Origin: Phascolarctobacterium succinatutens CAG:287
GTDB taxonomy: Bacteria; Bacillota; Negativicutes; Acidaminococcales; Acidaminococcaceae
Assembly (NCBI RefSeq): GCF_000434895.1
Contig: NZ_FR892778.1
Location: forward strand, 1-6,184
Direction of reading: 5' to 3'
DNA length: 6,184 nt
Position 1 is the stretch's first letter, and each line of letters starts with the position of its first letter. A program made the position numbers and the translations under genes. Below, one piece after another: positions 1-4,972 of the stretch. The notes under the pieces were generated by a model. It had not been told where the DNA came from. It saw only the letters and a list, made by a program, of their open reading frames with translations, and searched no databases.

Positions 1-34
1 TGTGTCCACAGTTCGATTCTGTGCTGAGGCACCA
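1..34 (+). tRNA. 3' end of a tRNA, probably tRNA-Phe (5' part outside window)
   Basis: The T arm is complete: stem CACAG at 7-11, loop TTCGATT at 12-18, and stem CTGTG at 19-23. The 3' acceptor strand CTGAGGC follows at 24-30, then discriminator A31 and an encoded CCA at 32-34. The bases GTGTC just before the T stem fit a short class I variable loop. That stretch, together with TTCGATT and discriminator A, resembles bacterial tRNA-Phe. The acceptor 5' strand (expected GCCTCAG) and the anticodon lie outside the window, so the amino acid identity is inferred. Leucine was considered because of the GCC...A acceptor, but no long variable arm is visible. Confidence 0.88.
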
Positions 35-45
35 ATCCAAAAACA

Positions 46-72
46 GCACCTGCTATTGCGGGTGTTTTTTTA
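46..72 (+). terminator. Rho-independent terminator after the tRNA
   Basis: The stem pairs CACCTGC (47-53) with GCGGGTG (58-64) around the loop TATT, with one G-T pair. A run of seven T follows from 65. It starts 12 nt after the CCA end, which suits the tRNA transcript. Confidence 0.85.
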
Positions 73-128
73 TTATCTGTATATCTATATCTGCTTAACC
101 ACATTTTCAGCCAGCAAGGAGTGTTATC

Positions 129-335
129 ATGTTTGAAAAATTTTTCCATGAAGTAACCGGTCCCTATATCTGGGGTCTGATTCTGCTTTTATCCCTGCGT
201 GCCATCTTCTCTTCCGTACGCAAAAAGGATTATCCGCACGCTGCTGCCTTTATCGTCGTAGCCATTGCTGCCGCATTTATGACAGCAAGCGCACTTGATA
301 TGCTTCCGCCTGCTATAGCAGAAATATTTGCATAA
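129..335 (+). CDS. Small two-helix membrane protein, function unknown
   Basis: This 68-residue protein has a good ribosome binding site (AAGGAG at 116-121, 7 nt before the ATG). It has two hydrophobic segments: roughly residues 11-29 (Gly-Pro-Tyr-Ile-Trp then Leu-rich) and 38-60 (Ala/Val/Ile-rich). A short basic loop RKKDY lies between them. The charges suggest a helical hairpin in the cytoplasmic membrane with the RKK loop on the cytoplasmic side. I do not recognise the family and see no catalytic or metal-binding motif. No clear promoter precedes it: the preceding A/T-rich stretch has two TATATC hexamers (80-91) but no matching -35. It is a single gene bounded by the tRNA terminator and its own downstream hairpin. 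It could be a conserved hypothetical of the lineage. The reading frame and RBS make it credible as a real gene. Confidence 0.7.
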   Translation: MFEKFFHEVTGPYIWGLILLLSLRAIFSSVRKKDYPHAAAFIVVAIAAAFMTASALDMLPPAIAEIFA

Positions 336-363
336 AAAAAGGCCGCTGCGCAGCGACCTTTTT
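336..363 (+). terminator. Terminator directly after the small membrane gene
   Basis: The GC stem pairs 341-347 with 352-358 around a 4-nt loop, with one C-A mismatch (343/356). It is extended by A336-340 pairing with T359-363. It begins one base after the stop codon, and the A and T tracts flank both sides, so it could work in either direction. Confidence 0.8.
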
Positions 364-369
364 ACAAGC

Positions 370-398
370 AAAAACGCCGCTTTACGCGGCGTTTTTTT
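370..398. terminator. Bidirectional terminator between convergent genes
   Basis: A perfect stem pairs ACGCCGC (374-380) with GCGGCGT (386-392) around a 5-nt loop. A tracts lie on the left and T392-398 on the right. On the - strand it lies 10 nt past the copZ stop and ends in a run of five T, so it most likely ends the copA-copZ transcript and gives a second stop for the + strand gene. Confidence 0.85.
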
Positions 399-408
399 GT
401 GCTTATTT

Positions 409-615
409 TCAGTTGATGCCGGTTACATCAAAGCCGGTATCCTCAACAGCAGCCTTCAAAACTGCATCATCCAGGCCTGTGCCCTCAACAACCGCATTAT
501 TGTTTTCCAAGGAAACAACAACACTTGTTACACCTGCTACAGCAGCAAGTGCTTCTTTAACGGCGCCAACACAATGTTGGCAATGCATACCTTCAATAGC
601 AATAGTCTTAGTCAT
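409..615 (-). CDS. copZ: CopZ-like copper chaperone (HMA domain)
   Basis: This 68-residue protein is a single heavy-metal-associated (HMA) domain. The metal site is GMHCQHC near the N-terminus (Cys12 and Cys15), and the domain has the usual beta-alpha-beta-beta-alpha-beta pattern. Such proteins carry Cu(I) in the cytoplasm on the Cys pair and pass it to the HMA domain or membrane entry site of CopA. The start is supported by AAGGAG at 624-629, about 8 nt upstream of the ATG. It lies 19 nt after the copA stop, so the two genes are almost certainly one transcript ending in the hairpins at 336-398. A Phe stands near the C-terminus (GFDV), where many CopZ proteins have Tyr. Other metals cannot be ruled out from the domain alone, but the neighbouring Cu+ ATPase makes copper the best call. 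Confidence 0.93.
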   Translation of the reverse strand: MTKTIAIEGMHCQHCVGAVKEALAAVAGVTSVVVSLENNNAVVEGTGLDDAVLKAAVEDTGFDVTGIN

Positions 616-634
616 AATAAAATCTCCTTTGCAA

Positions 635-2896
635 TTACAATTTTATAAAACGCAGTCTTAATGCGTTAGTAACAACAGAAACACTGCTGCAGCTCATCGC
701 CGCCGCTGCAATCAGCGGATTCAGCAGCCAGCCGAAGGCTGCATAAAACACACCTGCGGCAAACGGAATACCGACGGCATTATAAATAAAGGCCCAGAAA
801 AGATTTTCCTTGATATTGGTCATCACGCTGCGGCTTAAGCAAATAGCCTTCGCCACATCCAACAAGTCGCTTTTAATCAAAACCATATCAGCAGCCTCAA
901 TCGCAATATCCGTGCCGGCACCGATAGCGATACCTACATCAGCACGCGCCAACGCAGGTGCATCGTTGATGCCGTCGCCTACCATAGCGACAATATGACC
1001 TTCCTGCTGCAGCTTGCGTACTACCGCTTCCTTGTCCTGCGGCAGCACCTGCGCCACAACCTCATCCACGCCCACCTGCGCACGAATCGCCTCCGCCGTC
1101 GCCCTATTATCACCGGTCACCATCAGCACGCGTAGGCCCATTGCCTGCAGCTTGCCTATTGCCTCCTTACTCGTAGGCTTTACGGTATCGGCAACAGCAA
1201 TACAGCCTAAAAGCTCGCCTGCACGTAAAAAGTATAACGGTGTTTTTCCCTGTGATGCCAGCTTTTTATGATGCTCTGTCAATGCGCTTGTCTCAACATT
1301 AAGCGCCTGCAGCAGCTTCAGATTACCGGCAGCACATACTGCGCCAACGATTTCTGCTGTAACACCTTGCCCGGGTATTTGCTTATAATTGACTGCTTCC
1401 GGCAAAGCAAGCTGCTTTGCTTCAGCAGCAGCAACAATCGCTTCACCTAACGGATGCTCTGAAAGCTTTTCCAAGCCTGCGGCAAAGGCCAGCAATTCAT
1501 TTTCCGTAACCTTTACAGGCAAAATATCCGTCACCACCGGCTTGCCCGCTGTAATCGTACCTGTTTTGTCTAAGATAACGGTATCAACCTTATGCGCCGT
1601 TTCCAACGCTGTTGCCGATTTAATCAAAATGCCGCTCTTGGCACCACGCCCTGTTCCTACCATAATCGCTGTCGGTGTTGCCAATCCCAAAGCACAGGGG
1701 CAGGAAATAACGAGCACCGAAATAGCTATCGTCAGTGCAAAATGCCAGCTTGCGCCCAACGCCAGCCAGATCCCGGCTGCAATCACAGCAATGCTGATAA
1801 CGGCAGGTACAAAATACCCGCTTACCTTATCCGCCAGCTTGGCAATCGGCGCTTTAGACGAAGTTGCTTCGTCCACCAGTGCAATAATCTTCGCCAAAGC
1901 TGTATCTGCACCAATCGCAGTTGCTTCCATCTTAAAGTAACCGCTTCTGTTAATAGTGCCGCCGATAACCTTGTCACCGATTGTTTTATCTACCGGCAAG
2001 CTTTCACCGGTCAACGCACTTTCGTCCAAGGCAGCGCTGCCCTCAATAATTTTACCGTCCACAGGCACGGAGGCACCGCTTTTTACAATCAGCACATCGC
2101 CTGTTACAACCTCCTCTACAGGTATTTCTCCCTGCAGACCGTGACGCTCGACAAGCGCCGTCTTCGGCGTAAGGTTCATTAGCGCCTTAATCGCATCAGA
2201 GGTGTGGCTCTTCGCCCGCGCCTCCATAAACTTACCGACGGTTACAAGTGCCAAAATTACGGCACTAGCTTCAAAATATAAGGCATCAGCAAAGCCTGGC
2301 AACAAATCAAGACGATTGTGTCCAAAGGCATACGCCATGCCAAATACGGAATACAAACCATAAATAAACGATGCACCGCTGCCTACGGCAATCAGGGAAT
2401 CCATATTAGGCGCACCGCTTAAAAGATTACGCACGCCGTGGATAAAATACTTGCGGTCGATAAAAAGCACCGGAATGCACCACAGCATCTGCAGCAAAGC
2501 GTTAATCAGCTCGTTTTCCTGCCCCAGAATAAAGCTTGGCAGCGGCCAGCCCCACATGCGCCCCATGTGCTGATAAAAAACAAGACCGGCAAAAATCAGC
2601 GAGCCGATAAGACGCTGACGCATCTCCTCCATCTCCTGCGCCGCCGTATCCTGCTGCGGCACAGGCGCAGCGGCAGCTCCTGCGGCATGCACACTTGCAC
2701 CGAAGCCCAGCTTTTCAATGCGGGCAATAATCTCCTTTTCATCTACAACGCTTTCATCAAAGGTAACGTGCGCATTATTTTTCAGCAGATTAACACTCAT
2801 CTGCTCCACGCCCTGCATCCTGTTGACAACCTTTTCTATGCGTGACGAGCAGGCACTGCAGCTCATGCCCGTTATATCAAGTAACTGTTTTTTCAT
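635..2896 (-). CDS. copA: CopA Cu+-exporting P1B-1-type ATPase
   Basis: This 753-residue protein pumps Cu(I) out of the cytoplasm using ATP. It starts with one HMA domain (residues about 4-68, MSCSAC with Cys13 and Cys16), then an Ala/Pro/Gln linker (71-88). Next come four membrane helices (about 94-222), the actuator domain with TGES (296-299), and helices 5 and 6 with the Cu-binding CPC (399-401). The catalytic DKTGT follows (Asp443 phosphorylated), then the SEHP motif of the nucleotide-binding domain (His481-Pro482), MVTGD (592-596) and GDGINDAP (640-647). The last two helices carry Tyr705-Asn706 and MSCSS (734-738). CPC, YN and MxxSS together are the Cu+ signature of the P1B-1 group. The start is fixed by AAAGGAG at 2902-2908, 5 nt upstream of the ATG. 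The length is normal for a one-HMA CopA. A strong promoter lies upstream (-10 at 2950-2955), and the gene runs divergently from an HxlR regulator. Confidence 0.97.
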   Translation of the reverse strand: MKKQLLDITGMSCSACSSRIEKVVNRMQGVEQMSVNLLKNNAHVTFDESVVDEKEIIARIEKLGFGASVHAAGAAAAPVPQQDTAAQEMEEMRQRLIGSLIFAGLVFYQHMGRMWGWPLPSFILGQENELINALLQMLWCIPVLFIDRKYFIHGVRNLLSGAPNMDSLIAVGSGASFIYGLYSVFGMAYAFGHNRLDLLPGFADALYFEASAVILALVTVGKFMEARAKSHTSDAIKALMNLTPKTALVERHGLQGEIPVEEVVTGDVLIVKSGASVPVDGKIIEGSAALDESALTGESLPVDKTIGDKVIGGTINRSGYFKMEATAIGADTALAKIIALVDEATSSKAPIAKLADKVSGYFVPAVISIAVIAAGIWLALGASWHFALTIAISVLVISCPCALGLATPTAIMVGTGRGAKSGILIKSATALETAHKVDTVILDKTGTITAGKPVVTDILPVKVTENELLAFAAGLEKLSEHPLGEAIVAAAEAKQLALPEAVNYKQIPGQGVTAEIVGAVCAAGNLKLLQALNVETSALTEHHKKLASQGKTPLYFLRAGELLGCIAVADTVKPTSKEAIGKLQAMGLRVLMVTGDNRATAEAIRAQVGVDEVVAQVLPQDKEAVVRKLQQEGHIVAMVGDGINDAPALARADVGIAIGAGTDIAIEAADMVLIKSDLLDVAKAICLSRSVMTNIKENLFWAFIYNAVGIPFAAGVFYAAFGWLLNPLIAAAAMSCSSVSVVTNALRLRFIKL

Positions 2897-2922
2897 CGTG
2901 ACTCCTTTCGCTTGCTATCTGT

Positions 2923-2951
2923 TTGACATAAAATTTTTTGTCTGCTATTAT
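2923..2951 (+). promoter_or_regulatory. Predicted promoter of the HxlR-type regulator gene
   Basis: A perfect -35 TTGACA (2923-2928) is followed after 17 nt by TATTAT (2946-2951), preceded by TGC, an extended -10. The start would be near 2958, leaving a leader of about 159 nt before the ATG at 3117. No better + strand promoter is seen closer to the gene. Its -10 overlaps that of the copA promoter by two bases. Confidence 0.7.
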
Positions 2952-2966
2952 TATAGCAAACGCTAT
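2943..2966. promoter_or_regulatory. Candidate operator: two overlapping GCTAT dyads
   Basis: TGCTAT (2943-2948) and ATAGCA (2953-2958) form a perfect inverted repeat with a 4-nt spacer. The ATAGC arm is then reused with GCTAT (2962-2966) in a second perfect dyad, also with a 4-nt spacer. The block covers both -10 boxes and most of the copA spacer, so a bound protein would block both promoters. Part of the symmetry follows from two facing extended -10 boxes, but the third GCTAT arm does not. The likely ligand is the product of the adjacent HxlR-type gene, by inference. Confidence 0.5.
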
Positions 2967-2977
2967 CTTTATTTCAA
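2950..2977 (-). promoter_or_regulatory. Predicted promoter of the copA-copZ operon
   Basis: Read on the - strand, TTGAAA (2972-2977) is followed after 16 nt by a consensus TATAAT (2950-2955), preceded by TGC, an extended -10. The start would be near 2943, giving a leader of about 47 nt. The spacer is 16 nt, so this is not the long 19-20 nt spacer expected of a MerR/CueR-activated promoter. That favours control by repression. Confidence 0.75.
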
Positions 2978-2983
2978 GAACGC

Positions 2984-3016
2984 ACTATTTAGGTAGATAG
3001 TATGTAAAAAGATACT
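2984..3016. promoter_or_regulatory. Candidate second regulatory dyads upstream of copA
   Basis: ACTAT (2984-2988) and ATAGT (2997-3001) form an inverted repeat with an 8-nt spacer. With the inner bases it is an 18-bp near-palindrome with one mismatched pair. AGTAT (2999-3003) and ATACT (3012-3016) form another, also with an 8-nt spacer, sharing three bases with the first. They lie just upstream of the copA -35 and inside the leader of the regulator gene. The region is A/T-rich, so chance is possible. Confidence 0.35.
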
Positions 3017-3103
3017 GTAAAGATATTTAATTTTTGATGCACAAGGCAGACATATGATTTTTTCATAGCATCATTATATCTTAATCACCTTGCTCTTTGC
3101 AGA

Positions 3104-3108
3104 AAGGA
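3104..3108 (+). promoter_or_regulatory. Ribosome binding site that decides the HxlR-type start
   Basis: AAGGA lies 8 nt before the ATG at 3117. An in-frame TTG at 3090 would add nine residues, but this site would then be inside the gene and TTG has no clear Shine-Dalgarno of its own. Confidence 0.75.
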
Positions 3109-3116
3109 AACTCCAA

Positions 3117-3506
3117 ATGAAAGACACTATTAACGTCAACTGTCCCGTTGCCGCCACGCTGCAGCTCATCGGCGGCAAATATAAAGCACTGCTCCTATGG
3201 CATCTGTCCGGCAAAATTCTGCGCTTCAACGAGCTGCGCCGCCTCGTCCCCGAAGCCACACCCAAGATGCTCACCCAGCAATTACGCGAGCTGGAAGGTG
3301 ACGGCTTGATTGCGCGCAAGGTGTACGCCGTCGTACCGCCTAAGGTTGAGTATAGCCTGACGCCGCGTGGCGAAAGCCTCTTCCCCATCCTGCAGGCCAT
3401 GTATGCCTGGGGCAGCAAGCTTTTAGAGGGCGAAGGCATCTGCCCGGAATGCTCCATGAAGCCTGCGGAAGCAGAACACTGCTGCTGCCATGACAAAAAC
3501 GAATAG
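3117..3506 (+). CDS. HxlR-family (DUF24) winged-helix regulator with Cys/His-rich tail
   Basis: This 129-residue protein begins with the typical HxlR opening: Cys9-Pro-Val, then a Leu-rich helix and GGKYK (19-23). The winged helix-turn-helix core follows, with RFNELRR (36-42), MLTQQLRELE (51-60) and the wing ending in PPKVEYSLTPRG. The N-terminal Cys is the one that senses thiol-reactive compounds in YodB/HypR-type members. The domain would normally end near residue 103. Here a tail carries Cys109, Cys112, His121, Cys122, Cys123, Cys124 and His125, a likely metal-binding cluster. The gene is divergent from copA-copZ and shares an interleaved promoter region, so it probably regulates copA, itself, or both. 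Copper or another thiophilic metal as the signal is an inference; redox or electrophile sensing is the main alternative. Family assignment is secure, effector is not. Confidence 0.92.
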   Translation: MKDTINVNCPVAATLQLIGGKYKALLLWHLSGKILRFNELRRLVPEATPKMLTQQLRELEGDGLIARKVYAVVPPKVEYSLTPRGESLFPILQAMYAWGSKLLEGEGICPECSMKPAEAEHCCCHDKNE

Positions 3507-3511
3507 AAACG

Positions 3512-3566
3512 AAAAACTTCGGCTAAAACGTAACCATACTTACGATTTAGCCAAAGTTTTTGCGTT
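3512..3566 (+). terminator. Long hairpin terminator after the HxlR-type gene
   Basis: Bases 3512-3533 pair with 3540-3561 around a 6-nt loop. There are 20 base pairs and two mismatches (3520/3553 and 3528/3545), and the stem ends in a T tract at 3557-3561. It begins 5 nt after the stop codon. A and T tracts flank it symmetrically, so it could also stop - strand readthrough. Confidence 0.75.
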
Positions 3567-3639
3567 TTCACTTTAAACCAGCCGAAGTGTTGTATTCACA
3601 CGCATAGCGTAACTACTTTCCAACGAAAGCAATTAATAC

Positions 3640-3685
3640 AAAAAGCACGCTGCAGCCTGCGCTTTCGCGCAAGCCGCAACGTGCT
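3640..3685 (-). terminator. Terminator of the panB-panC-panD operon
   Basis: The outer stem AGCACG (3644-3649) pairs with CGTGCT (3680-3685). An inner hairpin TGCGC/GCGCA (3658-3671) closes on a 4-nt loop, with a partly paired internal section between. On the - strand the stem is followed by five T (3640-3644). It lies 16 nt after the panD stop. Confidence 0.8.
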
Positions 3686-3701
3686 CTTATAATACTTAAA
3701 A

Positions 3702-4085
3702 TCAGCCGATTTCTGCTTCCTTTTCAGTACCGCGAACGTTGATCGGATGGTTGTTTTCGTCAACCATTACAACCTTCGGCACATAGGTTTTAGCTTCTTC
3801 CTCGGTCATAAGACTGTAAGCGATGATGATAACAGTATCACCAACCAGAACCTTACGTGCAGCAGCACCGTTCAGGCAGATAACACCGCTGCCACGCTCA
3901 CCGGCGATAACATAGGTTTCCAGACGGTTACCGTTGTTGTTGTCAACGATTTGTACACGCTCGCCCGGAAGAATGCCGGACAGCTCCAGCAGCTCGCTGT
4001 CGATAGTAATGCTGCCCATATATTCCAGGTTAGCCTGGGTTACGGTAGCGCGATGAATTTTGCCATGGTGCATAGTATAAAGCAT
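3702..4085 (-). CDS. panD: Aspartate 1-decarboxylase proenzyme PanD
   Basis: PanD decarboxylates L-aspartate to beta-alanine, one of the two substrates of PanC. The 127-residue length is standard. The self-cleavage site is Gly24-Ser25 (in YMGSITID); Ser25 becomes the pyruvoyl group of the alpha chain. Other conserved positions are present: Lys9, His11, Arg54, Thr57, Tyr58 and the LNGAAAR segment (71-77). The C-terminus is charged and ends in EKEAEIG. The ATG follows the panC stop by one base. A GGAGGAG site at 4093-4099, inside the panC end, lies 7 nt before it, so translation is coupled to panC. It is the last gene of the operon. Bacterial PanD may need a separate maturation factor (PanM/PanZ) in enterobacteria; none is seen or expected here. 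Confidence 0.97.
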   Translation of the reverse strand: MLYTMHHGKIHRATVTQANLEYMGSITIDSELLELSGILPGERVQIVDNNNGNRLETYVIAGERGSGVICLNGAAARKVLVGDTVIIIAYSLMTEEEAKTYVPKVVMVDENNHPINVRGTEKEAEIG

Positions 4086-4086
4086 A

Positions 4087-4941
4087 TTATTTCTCCTCCA
4101 AAACTACATTATCAATCAGACGGGTGGTGCCGAATTTAACAGCTACAGCCAGCAGGTTGCTGCCTGCCATCGGAGCTGCTACAGGTTTCAATTCCGGCAG
4201 TGCATAAATTTCAACATAATCAATATCAGACATAGGCTCTTCTTTAATGGAAGCGGTAACAGCCGCAGTAATCTTAGCAGCGTCACGCTCACCTGCTTCG
4301 TACTGCTCCTTAGCAGCCTTCAGGCTACGGCTCAGTACCAGAGCTGCTTTGCGCTCTGCTTCATTCAGATAGGTATTGCGGGAGCTCTTTGCCAAACCGT
4401 CAGCTTCGCGGACAATCGGCATAATGCGCAGCTGGATGTTGAAGAACAGGTCTTTTACCATGCGTTTCAGAACCTCAACCTGTTGTGCGTCCTTCTGGCC
4501 GAAGTAAGCACGGTCCGGTTGTGCCAGGTTAAACAGCTTGGTAACAACGGTAGTTACACCGCGGAAGTGAATCGGGCGGGTACGGCCGCACAGAACCTTG
4601 GTAACCTCACCGGTTACTTCAACCCAGGTTGCATCCTCGCTCGGATACATTTCCTTCGGAGCCGGAGCGAAAACTACGTTAGCGCCCATGCTTTCTGCCA
4701 GCTTGCAGTCTGCTTCCAAAGTACGCGGATAAGCGTCCAGATCTTCGTTAGGACCGAATTGAGTCGGGTTTACGAAAACGCTGACTACAACAAAGTCATT
4801 TTCCATGTTAGCTGCTTTAATCAGGGATGCATGGCCTTCATGCAAAGCGCCCATAGTAGGCACAAGGCCGATGGTCAAACCCTTAGCTTTAGCTGCTGCA
4901 ACCTCTTCGCGCAGCTCTGCAACTGTATGTACTAATTTCAT
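4087..4941 (-). CDS. panC: Pantothenate synthetase (pantoate-beta-alanine ligase) PanC
   Basis: PanC joins pantoate and beta-alanine through a pantoyl-adenylate, using ATP, to give pantothenate in the cytosol. The 284-residue protein has the nucleotidyltransferase fold signature PTMGALHEGH (28-37), with the HxGH His34 and His37. It also has FVNPTQFGPNEDLDAYPR (56-73), the GRTRPIHFRGV segment (119-129), GQKD (148-151) and DGLAKSSRN (181-189), the second ATP-binding motif with Ser186, Ser187 and Arg188. All the usual catalytic positions are present and the length is normal. A modest GAGG at 4951-4954, 9 nt upstream, supports the ATG. It starts 31 nt after the panB stop and ends one base before panD, in the same operon. 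Confidence 0.97.
   Translation of the reverse strand: MKLVHTVAELREEVAAAKAKGLTIGLVPTMGALHEGHASLIKAANMENDFVVVSVFVNPTQFGPNEDLDAYPRTLEADCKLAESMGANVVFAPAPKEMYPSEDATWVEVTGEVTKVLCGRTRPIHFRGVTTVVTKLFNLAQPDRAYFGQKDAQQVEVLKRMVKDLFFNIQLRIMPIVREADGLAKSSRNTYLNEAERKAALVLSRSLKAAKEQYEAGERDAAKITAAVTASIKEEPMSDIDYVEIYALPELKPVAAPMAGSNLLAVAVKFGTTRLIDNVVLEEK
4093..4099 (-). promoter_or_regulatory. panD ribosome binding site inside the panC 3' end
   Basis: GGAGGAG on the - strand lies within the last codons of panC, 7 nt before the panD ATG. It makes the panC-panD junction a translational coupling site. Confidence 0.85.
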
Positions 4942-4972
4942 TTTGAATTACCTCACTTTATGTATGAAAGTA

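Noticed and set aside
1..34. tRNA-Leu as identity of the partial tRNA
   Set aside because: The sequence before the T stem fits a short variable loop (GTGTC), as in tRNA-Phe, not the long arm of tRNA-Leu. The anticodon is outside the window, so this is not final.
328..648. Open frame of 106 residues on the + strand across the terminators and copZ
   Set aside because: It begins inside the previous gene, runs through two terminator hairpins, and is antisense to copZ. No matching domain.
1389..2182. Long open frames on the + strand opposite copA
   Set aside because: They lie wholly antisense to the conserved ATPase core. Their low-complexity Ala/Ser/Thr or His/Cys/Arg-rich content is a by-product of the copA codons.
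3090..3116. TTG at 3090 as start of the HxlR-type gene
   Set aside because: It would place the AAGGA site inside the gene. The ATG at 3117 has correct spacing and gives the usual N-terminus for the family.
2897..3116. CopY box, CsoR box or CueR-type promoter upstream of copA
   Set aside because: No TACAnnTGTA, no GC-rich CsoR dyad, and the -35/-10 spacer is 16 nt instead of 19-20 nt.
3074..3571. Open frame of 165 residues on the - strand opposite the HxlR-type gene
   Set aside because: It is antisense to a clearly recognised HTH gene, has no family signature, no good ribosome binding site, and crosses the terminator hairpin.
3600..3629. Short hairpins ACGC-ATA-GCGT and CTTTC-N4-GAAAG between the two terminators
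   Set aside because: They are too short and lack a T tract, promoter or start codon nearby. No function can be supported.
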